A stretch of DNA of 64,000 nucleotides from contig DHPF01000012.1 in the NCBI GenBank assembly GCA_002407855.1, forward strand, positions 62,001-126,000. The letters are read 5' to 3'. The position numbers were made by a program, and so were the translations under genes. Below the pieces are notes generated by a model that saw nothing but the letters and a program-made list of their open reading frames with translations, made no database searches and was not told the origin of the DNA. This document shows positions 26,641-34,911 of the stretch, piece after piece. The stretch comes from Bacteroidales bacterium UBA5371. Its GTDB lineage: Bacteria > Bacteroidota > Bacteroidia > Bacteroidales > P3. Each line of letters opens with the position of its first letter. Position 1 is the stretch's first letter.

Positions 26641-27255
26641 ATGAAAATAATCTGCATAGGTATGAACTACCTGCAACATATTAAAGAACTTAATCTAAAA
26701 GAACCTCAGCAGCCAATCTTTTTCTTTAAACCCGAATCTTCACTTGTGAGTAAGAATACCCCATTCTATTATCCTGATTTCTCTAAAAAGGTTCATTATG
26801 AATGTGAATTAGTGGTTAAAATAAATCGTTTAGGCAAGTCAATTTCAGAGAAGTATGCTAAGAACTACTATTCCGAAATAGCTCTTGGCTTAGATATGAC
26901 ATGTAGAGATATTCAAGAAAAAGAGATTAAAGATTCTCTTCCTTGGTCATTATCAAAAGCCTTTGATTATTCGGCTCCAATAGGAGAGTTCATTAATCTT
27001 AATCAATTAGGAGCAGGAGTTCAAAACCTTAATTTTAAACTTTTTAAAAACAAATCAGTAGTCCAACAAGCCAATACCTCAGATATGTTATTTTCAGTTG
27101 ATAAGATTATATCCTATCTTTCACAATTTATGACGCTTAAAATAGGTGATTTAATCTTTACAGGAACCCCTTCGGGCATAGGTGAACTTACCATAGGCGA
27201 CCACTTAGAAGCATTTTTAGAAGATAAACTTAACCTAAGTTGTGAAATAAAATAA
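26641..27255 (+). CDS. Fumarylacetoacetate hydrolase family protein
   Basis: This 204-residue short-form FAH protein has the start MKIICIGMNY, metal ligands in HYECELVVKI (two glutamates) and an aspartate in GLDMTCRD, and the family ending LIFTGTPSGIGELTIGD. Members cleave or decarboxylate 2-oxo or acylpyruvate substrates; the specific one is unknown. Translation is favoured by an unusually good Shine-Dalgarno sequence, and a 17-bp inverted repeat sits immediately upstream, which sets this gene apart from the preceding run. Confidence 0.9.
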   Translation: MKIICIGMNYLQHIKELNLKEPQQPIFFFKPESSLVSKNTPFYYPDFSKKVHYECELVVKINRLGKSISEKYAKNYYSEIALGLDMTCRDIQEKEIKDSLPWSLSKAFDYSAPIGEFINLNQLGAGVQNLNFKLFKNKSVVQQANTSDMLFSVDKIISYLSQFMTLKIGDLIFTGTPSGIGELTIGDHLEAFLEDKLNLSCEIK

Positions 27256-27392
27256 AAATTTATTTACTTACTTTATCCAAAAGCCTCCCTTATTTACTTA
27301 AAACAAACCTTGATTAATTAAAATATAAAGAGAAGTTAATTCAATTTAGGTTCTCACTGCATTTTAATAGAACTAAGTTTCGTTTTTTTATC

Positions 27393-27476
27393 TCTTGATT
27401 CTAATTTATTAAAACTTGATTCTAATTTACTGAAACTTGATTCTAATTTATTGAAATCAAATTCTAAAAAACTAAG
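27393..27476 (-). repeat. 21-bp periodic intergenic array (copy 5)
   Basis: Four units start at 27393, 27414, 27435 and 27456, read as TTGATTCTAATTTA on the plus strand. They sit between two convergent genes and fill much of the 257-bp spacer. Confidence 0.85.
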
Positions 27477-27512
27477 GTATTATAATAAATAATTGGATTT
27501 ATTATTCTTATT

Positions 27513-27887
27513 TTATTCCTTATAATACTTTTCTCCGTTATCCATTTTTAAGATATTGTTTTGGACATTAAAGGCTACTGGTAGCCAATTAAACTGAGGC
27601 TCATCTTCATAATAGATTACGGTAAATTCATAGTCGTAAATTGTGCCTTTGTTTTTTAATCCATCAAATATATAAGTATAATTAGAAGAGAAACAGCTTG
27701 AAGAGTGTTTTCTAAGTTTGGAATTGCTTATAAATTGAATGGTTGTACTCGAATTAGATTTCTTCCATCTTGTTCCTATTAGGTAGTTATTATCCTCGTT
27801 ACCATCCAACCTCTCACAAGAAACCAACCCAACTATAAGGAATGCAAAAAGAAGGAAAATGCCTGTTAATCTTATAGTCTTTTTCAT
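27513..27887 (-). CDS. Small hypothetical lipoprotein
   Basis: This 124-residue protein has a signal peptide ending in lipobox LVSC (about Cys24). The mature region (LIGTRWKKSNSSTTIQFISNSKLRKH, later GTIYDYEFTVIYYEDEP and ILKMDNGEKYYKE) has the layout of small lipocalin-like or META-like beta-sheet lipoproteins, but no family motif is decisive. It has its own -7 box and stands alone. Confidence 0.62.
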   Translation of the reverse strand: MKKTIRLTGIFLLFAFLIVGLVSCERLDGNEDNNYLIGTRWKKSNSSTTIQFISNSKLRKHSSSCFSSNYTYIFDGLKNKGTIYDYEFTVIYYEDEPQFNWLPVAFNVQNNILKMDNGEKYYKE

Positions 27888-27933
27888 AATATGGAATTGA
27901 TTTTGAATTTCAATACAATAATATAGTTAATTG

Positions 27934-27941
27934 CAAAGATA
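27934..27941 (-). promoter_or_regulatory. Candidate -7 box for the lipoprotein at 27887
   Basis: It reads TATCTTTG on the minus strand, 47 bp before the start codon. Confidence 0.5.
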
Positions 27942-28017
27942 TAAACTTATTTCAATAAAACAAAACTATTCCTCCTACAAATTTAAGTCTAATAGGTATT
28001 TATTACAATAATTTCTT

Positions 28018-28025
28018 TACATTTG
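28018..28025 (+). promoter_or_regulatory. Candidate -7 box for the gene at 28067
   Basis: TACATTTG matches TAnnTTTG, 42 bp before the ATG. Confidence 0.5.
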
Positions 28026-28066
28026 CATTTGGAAATAAAGGGTTAATTTAATTTAAAGTAGATACT

Positions 28067-28570
28067 ATGAACACAATATTGAACGATATAATTAAAGAAG
28101 GGTATGATATTCAAAAGGGTATTTATCCTGATAGTGGTGGTGGACTTTACGCTACCTATTCTTTTAAAGACCATAATAAATATCTTAAATGGGCTATTAA
28201 TACAACAAAGTTTATTGAAGAGACATTTCAAGAGATGGATATTGCAAGGTTTAAGGCAGGTATCCGTAGGATTGATAATGAACTAAGTATTTCAGAGTTT
28301 AATAAATTACTCTTTCTTTTGGAATCGTATAATAATAACGACCAAAAAACAACCTTCGAACCTAAGGTTATAGATATTTTATTAGAGGCTATAAGGATGG
28401 GACTTTCAGAAAATCAAATAGGAGAGCTAAGAACTATAATCCTTCAAGAAAAGGACATAAGCCTTTGTAAAGGAAAGCTTATCGAAAAGCTAAATAGCTT
28501 TGGAAGCAATGTTTCTGCAAGTATTTTAGCTTCCATTCTCTCTAATTCAATAATCAAAGAAGTATTATAG
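28067..28570 (+). CDS. Hypothetical protein upstream of MntA/HepT
   Basis: This 167-residue soluble protein has no signal peptide. I do not recognise it. The N-terminal third has a Gly-rich turn (YPDSGGGLYATYSF), and the rest is predicted helical with mixed charge (FEPKVIDILLEAIRMGLSENQIGELRTIILQ). It has its own -7 box and is separated by 46 bp from the toxin-antitoxin pair, which also has its own box. It may be an independent accessory gene. Confidence 0.6.
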   Translation: MNTILNDIIKEGYDIQKGIYPDSGGGLYATYSFKDHNKYLKWAINTTKFIEETFQEMDIARFKAGIRRIDNELSISEFNKLLFLLESYNNNDQKTTFEPKVIDILLEAIRMGLSENQIGELRTIILQEKDISLCKGKLIEKLNSFGSNVSASILASILSNSIIKEVL

Positions 28571-28584
28571 AGTAAATATTTTAT

Positions 28585-28592
28585 TAATTTTG
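28585..28592 (+). promoter_or_regulatory. Candidate -7 box for mntA-hepT
   Basis: TAATTTTG matches TAnnTTTG, 25 bp before the MntA start codon. No further box is seen before recN. Confidence 0.5.
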
Positions 28593-28616
28593 TATCAATT
28601 ATAATATTAAATAGCT

Positions 28617-28913
28617 ATGAATGCAATATTGTTAGATAAGCTTAATGATTTCTTTGAAGAACAGCCAGTAGATAAGGTTTGGTTATTTGGTTCTTATGCA
28701 CGTAATCAAGAAACAAAAGAGAGTGATGTTGATTTGTTAGTTAGGTTTAAAGATGGTGCAAAAATAACTTTATTTATATATAGTTCAATTGTCAATAACT
28801 TGGAAAAGATATTTAATAAGAAAGTTGATTTAGTTGAGGAAACGCAATTAAAAGACTTTGCGAGAGCCTCTGCAGAACAAGATAAACACATTATTTATGA
28901 GAGAAGAAGTTAA
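28617..28913 (+). CDS. mntA: MntA-like minimal nucleotidyltransferase (antitoxin)
   Basis: This 98-residue protein has the nucleotidyltransferase motif GSYARNQETKESDVDLLV, that is GS-x10-D-x-D, which binds magnesium and ATP. In characterised MntA/HepT systems the antitoxin transfers AMP to the toxin tyrosine and inactivates it. The third carboxylate is probably in KKVDLVEE. The downstream hepT start lies inside its last 17 bp, the standard arrangement of this module. Confidence 0.9.
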   Translation: MNAILLDKLNDFFEEQPVDKVWLFGSYARNQETKESDVDLLVRFKDGAKITLFIYSSIVNNLEKIFNKKVDLVEETQLKDFARASAEQDKHIIYERRS

Positions 28914-29256
28914 AAACCAAACAAGATTATTGCATATTATTGAGGCAATTGATAATATCTTTGAGTTTACTAATGGAAAGGATTTAAATGCTTTTAATAA
29001 TGATAAAATACTTAAATTTGCTATAATAAAGAATTTAGAAATAGTAGGAGAGGCTGCTTATTTTTTAACCAATGATTTTAAGAAAAAGACCTCTCATATA
29101 GAGTGGGAAACAATTATTGCAATGAGACATGTGCTTGTTCATGGTTATTATCAGATTAAAAATGAAATAATATGGAACACGATACAAATAGAATTAAATC
29201 CTTTAAGGGAACAAATATCTAACATATTAAAAGATATAAAAGAGACTAACCAATAA
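28897..29256 (+). CDS. hepT: HepT-like toxin (HEPN family)
   Basis: This 119-residue helical protein has the HEPN RNase motif R-x4-H-x-Y as RHVLVHGY, and the preceding LEIVGEAAYFL helix is typical of HepT. The toxin cleaves RNA unless its tyrosine is AMPylated by MntA. The ATG at 28897 is chosen; an in-frame TTG at 28858 would lengthen the overlap with mntA and add residues not seen in the family. The recN GTG begins 6 bp after its stop. Confidence 0.9.
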   Translation: MREEVKNQTRLLHIIEAIDNIFEFTNGKDLNAFNNDKILKFAIIKNLEIVGEAAYFLTNDFKKKTSHIEWETIIAMRHVLVHGYYQIKNEIIWNTIQIELNPLREQISNILKDIKETNQ

Positions 29257-29262
29257 TTAAGA

Positions 29263-30921
29263 GTGTTACAGCATTTAAAGATTGAAAACTACGCTTTAAT
29301 AAAGCATATGGATATCCCTTTTGAAAGGGGTTTTATTGTTATTACTGGCGAAACAGGAGCAGGTAAATCCATAATGTTAGGTGCCTTAGGATTAGTATTA
29401 GGTCAAAGAGCAGATACTTCTGTGCTATGGGATAAAGAAAAAAAATGTATAGTGGAAGCAGAGTTTCTATTAGATAAATCTTTAATTTCCATATTCGAAG
29501 ATAACGATTTGGATTACAGCGAACATACAATATTGCGTAGAGAAATAGCCCCTAATGGCAAGAGTAGAGCCTTTATTAACGATACCCCGGTCCAACTTAA
29601 TATAATGAAAGATTTGGCAGAAAGCCTAATGGATATTCACTCTCAACATAACACCCTTACTTTGAAAAACTCCTTGTTTCAATTCTCTATTGTGGATGCA
29701 TATATTAATACTTATCAAGAGGATTTGTTAGGTAATTATACCTCTTTATACTTGAAATGGAAAGAGATAAGTCTGGAATTAGACAACTTGGAAGCCAAAG
29801 AAACAGAGTTCCAAAAAGAAGCTTCCTACCTACAATTTCTAAGTGATGAACTCACAGAAGCTAACCTTACCATAGGCGAAAAAGAAGAATTGGAACAAGA
29901 AGTTAAACTATTAAACAATGCCGAAGAAATAAAATCAAGCATATTCAAATCCATAAATTTATTGGATAACGAAGAGGGGTTTTGTGCAACAAATCTAATA
30001 AAAGAAGCTCTCTCAAACCTTATTAAAACTAAATCCATTCTTAAAGATTTGGAAGAGGTATATAATAGATTAGACTCCACTTTTATTGAAATCAGAGATA
30101 TAATTTCTGAACTTACTAAATTGGATGAAGCCATTGTTTTCTCTCCAGAAAAGCTAACTCTTATGCAAGAACGTTTGGATTTGATATATCGCTTAGAAAA
30201 GAAACATCAGGTCAATTCCTTAGAAGAACTTATGCAAATAAAAGAAGAGATAGATAATAAACTCTTAGTTTCTTCTAACATAAATGAAAAGATTGAACAA
30301 CTGAAAACAGAACAAAATAACCTCTTTTTAAAGCTTTCTCTCTTAGCAAAAGAAATAACTAAGCAAAGAAAACTATCCTCTAAAACAATAGAAAAAGAAA
30401 TACTTCCACTACTTTTGGATATGGGAATGGAGCAGGCTGTATTAAAGATTAATATTACAGAAAATAAGACTTTATCTATCAATGGAGAGAACGATATAGA
30501 GTTCCTTTTTAACGCTAATTTGGGTGGAGAATTGCAACCTATCTCCAAGGTAATCTCAGGAGGAGAGCTATCAAGATTAATGTTAGCACTCAAAGCTATT
30601 ATGAGTATTAAGGCAGAAATGCCTACTATTATATTAGACGAAATAGACTCCGGAGTAAGTGGAGATATAGCTTCTAAGGTAGGAAATATTATGAAACTTA
30701 TGAGCAAAAACCATCAAATTATAGCCATAACTCATTTAGCTCAGATAGCCGCAAAGGCAGATTATCACTATAAAGTTTCTAAGAATACCACAAGCAATTC
30801 CACGTTTTCAGATATGAAACTCCTAAGTAAAGAGGAAAGAATATTAGAGATTGCATCCATAATATCCAAAGATAAGATAACTCAAAACGCCATCTCAATG
30901 GCAAAAGAATTATTAGATTAA
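29263..30921 (+). CDS. recN: DNA repair protein RecN
   Basis: This 552-residue SMC-like ATPase acts in double-strand break repair. The start is GTG, giving the family N-terminus LQHLKIENYALI. Walker A is GETGAGKS (about residues 28-35), the ABC signature is SGGELSRLMLALK and Walker B is TIILDEIDSGVSG. A coiled-coil middle part lies between about 155 and 370. It begins 6 bp after hepT with no visible promoter of its own, so it appears transcribed with the toxin-antitoxin pair. Confidence 0.97.
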   Translation: MLQHLKIENYALIKHMDIPFERGFIVITGETGAGKSIMLGALGLVLGQRADTSVLWDKEKKCIVEAEFLLDKSLISIFEDNDLDYSEHTILRREIAPNGKSRAFINDTPVQLNIMKDLAESLMDIHSQHNTLTLKNSLFQFSIVDAYINTYQEDLLGNYTSLYLKWKEISLELDNLEAKETEFQKEASYLQFLSDELTEANLTIGEKEELEQEVKLLNNAEEIKSSIFKSINLLDNEEGFCATNLIKEALSNLIKTKSILKDLEEVYNRLDSTFIEIRDIISELTKLDEAIVFSPEKLTLMQERLDLIYRLEKKHQVNSLEELMQIKEEIDNKLLVSSNINEKIEQLKTEQNNLFLKLSLLAKEITKQRKLSSKTIEKEILPLLLDMGMEQAVLKINITENKTLSINGENDIEFLFNANLGGELQPISKVISGGELSRLMLALKAIMSIKAEMPTIILDEIDSGVSGDIASKVGNIMKLMSKNHQIIAITHLAQIAAKADYHYKVSKNTTSNSTFSDMKLLSKEERILEIASIISKDKITQNAISMAKELLD

Positions 30922-30953
30922 AAGAATAAATCCACTAAAAACAAACCCCAAAC

Positions 30954-32009
30954 CTACTTAGAACGAGCTTCTGTTTCTTGCTGAAATTGAAGAGTAGAAG
31001 GAGATTTCTCTGTATCTTTAATTACTTTTTTCTGGTCTTTATCCTTCAAATCATCATAGAAATGTTCCTTATCGGAATAGGTAAAAACTCTTGTTTCAAT
31101 ATACTTAGGTTCCCAACCATCGTAGGTTATTTTCTTGGTCCAGTTGAAGAACTTATCCTTTTCATACTTATAATAATACTCAATTGCCCAATTGCCTTTT
31201 TGGTCTTTGGCTATCTCCGAAAGCATATAATTATGCTCATCATAAGTATAATTATAGGTCAAGGTAAGTTTGTTTTTCCCATTATAAACCTTCTTTCCAA
31301 CCATCTGAAACTTATCATTTAAGTCGTAGGTTTCCCTTCTTACCTGGGAGTCGTTACGAAAGATTGTCATCTCAATAAGGTAATGTGCGAAATTGCGTTT
31401 ATAGGTAGTTTTCTCAACATTTTTATTAAATCCATACGTAGTAAGAGTATAAATCAAACTATCCTGAGGGCCATAAAAATACTCAATAGTCTTTTGTTTT
31501 GAGGCATCATCACCAAAGGTTGTGTACTGGGAAAGCTGACCTTTTTCGTTCCATTTATAGCTTTGACGAAACACCACTTTATTAGCTCCACCAAGCGATG
31601 CAGGGTAGTTTACCTCAACAACTTCTGCCAATCTTCCAAGATAATTATAGGAATGTGTAATGGTAGAAACTATCTTATTATTAGCCTCAAAAAGCTCTTC
31701 CTTTAACAAATAACGCGAAATATTATCATAAGTAAATACAGAATACCTATCCTTGTTTTCGCCTATATAATGTTGTCTTTGAATAAGTTTCCTATTCTCA
31801 TTAAAGGTTAATTCATAGTCCTCAATATAACTTGTACGTTTGAGTTTTTGGCTATAATTGGTATCGGTTTCAAACTTTTGATAACGCATTTTTAGGGGAT
31901 ACCCCATTAGTTTATAATCGTCTGTTGATATCGGAACTATCTGTGCATTAGACCCAAAACCAATACATAATAATAATAATACCAATAAATATACTCTATA
32001 CTTTTCCAT
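30954..32009 (-). CDS. Exported protein with YD/RHS-like repeats
   Basis: This 351-residue protein has a signal peptide (cleaved near SNAQ). A series of beta-rich repeats spaced about 20-25 residues follows, with motifs such as YSVFTYDN, THSYNYLGRLAEVVEV, YKWNEKGQLSQYT, YNYTYDEHNY and EYYYKYEKDKFFNWTKK, reminiscent of YD repeats in RHS proteins but without a toxin end. The C-terminus is a charged tail. It faces recN tail to tail and has its own -7 box. It is probably cell-surface or periplasmic; the role is unknown. Confidence 0.7.
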   Translation of the reverse strand: MEKYRVYLLVLLLLCIGFGSNAQIVPISTDDYKLMGYPLKMRYQKFETDTNYSQKLKRTSYIEDYELTFNENRKLIQRQHYIGENKDRYSVFTYDNISRYLLKEELFEANNKIVSTITHSYNYLGRLAEVVEVNYPASLGGANKVVFRQSYKWNEKGQLSQYTTFGDDASKQKTIEYFYGPQDSLIYTLTTYGFNKNVEKTTYKRNFAHYLIEMTIFRNDSQVRRETYDLNDKFQMVGKKVYNGKNKLTLTYNYTYDEHNYMLSEIAKDQKGNWAIEYYYKYEKDKFFNWTKKITYDGWEPKYIETRVFTYSDKEHFYDDLKDKDQKKVIKDTEKSPSTLQFQQETEARSK

Positions 32010-32063
32010 CTTTTTTGATATATATTAGATTAAATAAAACAAATCACACTAATTAAGAATGAG

Positions 32064-32071
32064 CAAAGATA
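32064..32071 (-). promoter_or_regulatory. Candidate -7 box for the YD-like gene
   Basis: It reads TATCTTTG on the minus strand, 55 bp before the start codon, with a TTG 21 bp upstream as a possible -33 element. Confidence 0.5.
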
Positions 32072-32341
32072 CAAATAAAATTATATCCCAACCAACTTTT
32101 TATTTAACCAAAAAAATTAAATTTATATACATATACATATAATATATTGAGTATTGATAAATATATTTATGCTAAATAATTTACTTTACTAATCAGTTAA
32201 AAAAAAAGGATAATATTAGCCCTTAAAATTAAGGATTGACTATCAGTGAATTATAACTCTTTATGATATTAAAACAAGGATTATAAGAGAGCATTTCTTC
32301 AATATTAATATATAGTATCCTTGATTTGCTATTTGCAAATT

Positions 32342-32502
32342 AGTATTATCGCACTGTGCGAATCAGTATCATTGCACCCCACGAATCAGTATTATTACAC
32401 CCCACAACTATACTGATTCGCATAGTGCGATAATACTGATTCGCAAATGCAATGTTACTATAAACGCAAATGCGATGTTACTATAATTACAATTGCATCT
32501 TT
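32342..32502. repeat. Seven-unit 23-bp array with an orientation switch
   Basis: Exactly seven 23-bp units start at 32342, 32365, 32388, 32411, 32434, 32457 and 32480. The first three read AGTATTATCGCAC...GAATC, and the last four are degenerate reverse complements of the same unit (TACTGATTCGCA...). A 28-bp inverted repeat with one mismatch (32342-32369 with 32410-32437) results. The element lies in a 669-bp spacer between a gene start and the mutL stop; elsewhere in that spacer (32072-32330 and 32503-32678) I see nothing. Confidence 0.85.
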
Positions 32503-32678
32503 ACTTATTTGATACTCAAAGATAAGTATTCTTGCAGCCCAACTCTAAATAATTAATGCCTTGAATAAGTGTAAAGCTGATGGGTAAAACAATAATTTGG
32601 GGCTGAAAGTAGTAATAATTATGGTAAAGAATCTGCTTCGGAAATTGTGAGAAAGGCTTGTTTTCTATTGGGTTATTA

Positions 32679-34472
32679 TTAAAAAAACGCTTCCATTTCT
32701 TCTAATTCTATCTTATGGATTATCTTTTTTCCAAAGGGGCTTATTTCGCAGTTGGAGCATGCAAAAAGTTCTCCTATCAGACCTAATATCTGCTCTTTTG
32801 AGAGCTCTTTATTTTCTTTTGAGGATAGTCTCTTAGCCATTTTCAGAGCAATTTGATTTCTTTCTTCTATTGTCGAAAGTTCCACATTGTCATTGCTTTG
32901 AGATAGGATTTCCTCTATCAAAAGTTTGGTTTCCTCTTCCGAGATATTCTTAGGTGTGGCAATTATATTAAAGTTTTCGTCTTTGAGATGTTCTATTATA
33001 AAGCCGTATTTTCTTAATTCAGGGATAAGCAAAAGGAGCTTTTCTTTATGGCGTTTGAAAGGATGTGTTATGGGAAAAAGCAGGTTTTGAGATGAGAAAT
33101 TCTCTTTTTGGTTTAGGGTAAATCTTTCGTATAATATTCTCTCAAAGGCTCTTTCTTTGTGTATGATAAGAATATTTGAGCGGGTTTTAGTAAGGATATA
33201 TTTGTTGTTAAATTGGATTATTTCGCTGTTATTTCTTGGGTTTTCTGTTTCAAAACTTTCTTCTAAGTCAAGGATATTTAGGGTTTTGTTGGGGTTGAAA
33301 TTAGGAGTTTTGTTATGGTTAAATCCAAAATTTGGTTCCTTCAGGGTTTGAGTTTTCTCTGTTTCGAAGGGGTTGTAGTTGGGGTTGAAATTTGTTTTTG
33401 GGATGGTTGGAATTTGACCTTTCTTTAATGGGGTAAAGTCGAATTTGAGGTCTAAATCAAAGTCTAATTGTGTTGCAAGTGTAAATTGTCCTAAGCTTTT
33501 TTTGGCACTTGCATGGAGTACGGCATATATTATTTTGTCGTCCAAAAACTTGATTTCGGTCTTGGTAGGGTGTATGTTTACGTCTATGTTTTCAGGATTT
33601 ACTTCAAGGTGAATAAAGAATGCTGGATAGGTTTTCTCTGGGATAAGCCCTTGATAAGCTCTGTCTATGCTATTGGCTAAGTAGGGGTTACGCATATATC
33701 TATTGTTTACAAAGAAGTATTGTTCTGCCTTATTGCGTTTGGTGTATTCGGCTTTTATTATATATCCACTTATCTTTACGGCTTGTACTTCTTCTTCAAT
33801 TGGCAAGAGTCTTTCGTTGTATAGCTTACCAAAAAGGTCTATTATTCGCTTCTTGAGGTTTTGTTTTTCTAAGTTGTAAATTAGCTTTCCATTATTGTAA
33901 TATGTAAAGGATATATCTTTGTGAATTAAGGCTGTGCGTATGAATTCTTCAAGTATATGGTTGTTTTCTATGGCATCTGATTTAAGGAAATTCCTTCTTG
34001 CAGGAACATTGAAAAAGAGATTCTTTACGGCAATAGAAGTACCTTTTTTGCAGTGGATAGGGGTATTGTTAGTGCATTTATTTCCTTCCATTTCTATCAA
34101 AGTTCCTAATTCGGAGTCTTCTTCTTTTGTTTTCATCTGCACGTAAGCTATTGATGCTATGGATGCAAGTGCTTCTCCGCGAAAGCCCATTGTCCTGATA
34201 TGGAGTAGGTCTTCTGGGGTTTTTATCTTGGAGGTTGCGTGCGGTTCGAATGATAAAACGGCATCCTCTGGGGGCATTCCACTGCCATTATCTATGACTT
34301 GAATAAGGGTTTTGCCAGCGTCTTTTATTATAAGTTGGATATCTGTTGCTTTGGCATCTATGGCGTTTTCTATAAGTTCTTTTACAACAGAAGCGGGTCT
34401 TTGAATTACTTCTCCTGCGGCAATTTGATTGGATATATTAGGAGGAAGGACTTGTATTTTATTATTATGCAT
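32679..34472 (-). CDS. mutL: DNA mismatch repair protein MutL
   Basis: This 597-residue protein has an intact GHKL ATPase domain: NQIAAGEVIQRPASVVKELIENAIDA, DNGSGM, and FRGEALASIASIA. The middle transducer domain and a Pro/Asn-rich linker (about 350-410) follow. In the C-terminal domain the endonuclease motif expected as DQHA-x2-E-x4-E reads HKERAFERILYE (about residue 437), so the aspartate is missing. MutL couples mismatch recognition by MutS to strand processing. It follows a small membrane gene with a 6-bp gap. Confidence 0.95.
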   Translation of the reverse strand: MHNNKIQVLPPNISNQIAAGEVIQRPASVVKELIENAIDAKATDIQLIIKDAGKTLIQVIDNGSGMPPEDAVLSFEPHATSKIKTPEDLLHIRTMGFRGEALASIASIAYVQMKTKEEDSELGTLIEMEGNKCTNNTPIHCKKGTSIAVKNLFFNVPARRNFLKSDAIENNHILEEFIRTALIHKDISFTYYNNGKLIYNLEKQNLKKRIIDLFGKLYNERLLPIEEEVQAVKISGYIIKAEYTKRNKAEQYFFVNNRYMRNPYLANSIDRAYQGLIPEKTYPAFFIHLEVNPENIDVNIHPTKTEIKFLDDKIIYAVLHASAKKSLGQFTLATQLDFDLDLKFDFTPLKKGQIPTIPKTNFNPNYNPFETEKTQTLKEPNFGFNHNKTPNFNPNKTLNILDLEESFETENPRNNSEIIQFNNKYILTKTRSNILIIHKERAFERILYERFTLNQKENFSSQNLLFPITHPFKRHKEKLLLLIPELRKYGFIIEHLKDENFNIIATPKNISEEETKLLIEEILSQSNDNVELSTIEERNQIALKMAKRLSSKENKELSKEQILGLIGELFACSNCEISPFGKKIIHKIELEEMEAFF

Positions 34473-34478
34473 AATGGT

Positions 34479-34751
34479 TTATTTCCAAGTTTCAACGAAG
34501 GTTAAAAGGAAGTATAATGCAATCATAAGTACAGCTGCGATAAGTATAATCTTAGTTATGGGGATAGGTTTCTTTATTTTTTCATCTTTCTTTTCTTGCA
34601 TTGCTTGACGGAAATTTATCCTTCTATTATATGAATTACCTTCTATTGGACCATATTTAGCTTTCAATTGTTCCAACTCTTCTTTCTTAGGATCGTAGAA
34701 GCGAGGTTTGTATTCAAACTTACGAGGTTTGGGAGTTTTAAAGAATGACAT
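34479..34751 (-). CDS. Small conserved membrane protein upstream of mutL
   Basis: This 90-residue protein has a basic, proline-rich N-terminal half (MSFFKTPKPRKFEYKPRFYD, then KYGPIEGNSYNRRINFRQAM) and a single C-terminal transmembrane helix (about residues 66-87). It would be a tail-anchored or C-in membrane protein with the charged part in the cytosol. A similar small gene next to mutL is, as far as I recall, common in this phylum. It starts the operon with mutL. Its function is unknown. Confidence 0.75.
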   Translation of the reverse strand: MSFFKTPKPRKFEYKPRFYDPKKEELEQLKAKYGPIEGNSYNRRINFRQAMQEKKDEKIKKPIPITKIILIAAVLMIALYFLLTFVETWK

Positions 34752-34794
34752 AATACTTATTGTTTGATTAAACTGAAATTTCTTTATATGTTTG

Positions 34795-34802
34795 CAAAGG
34801 TA
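34795..34802 (-). promoter_or_regulatory. Candidate -7 box for the mutL operon
   Basis: It reads TACCTTTG on the minus strand, 44 bp before the start of the gene at 34751. Confidence 0.5.
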
Positions 34803-34845
34803 ATATTTTTTCTTCTTTTATATATATTATAATGTATATTTTCAG

Positions 34846-34853
34846 TATTTTTG
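34846..34853 (+). promoter_or_regulatory. Candidate -7 box for alaS
   Basis: TATTTTTG lies 59 bp before the ATG at 34912 and is divergent from the mutL promoter. Confidence 0.5.
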
Positions 34854-34911
34854 CAAGCTTATTTACCTTTTTAAGGTAGTGTTTATATTTTCTAAAACCC
34901 CTTTTTTAGTT

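Noticed and set aside
28858..28896. TTG start for HepT at 28858
   Set aside because: It would add 13 residues encoded inside mntA; the ATG at 28897 gives normal HepT length.
32342..32502. 23-bp array considered as an integron attC site or insertion-sequence end
   Set aside because: No integrase or transposase is nearby, no attC core sites are seen, and no target duplication is visible.
32521..32678. Possible decayed coding fragment downstream of the 23-bp array
   Set aside because: CAGCCC and GGGGCTG could pair, but no frame of useful length or protein-like sequence is visible.
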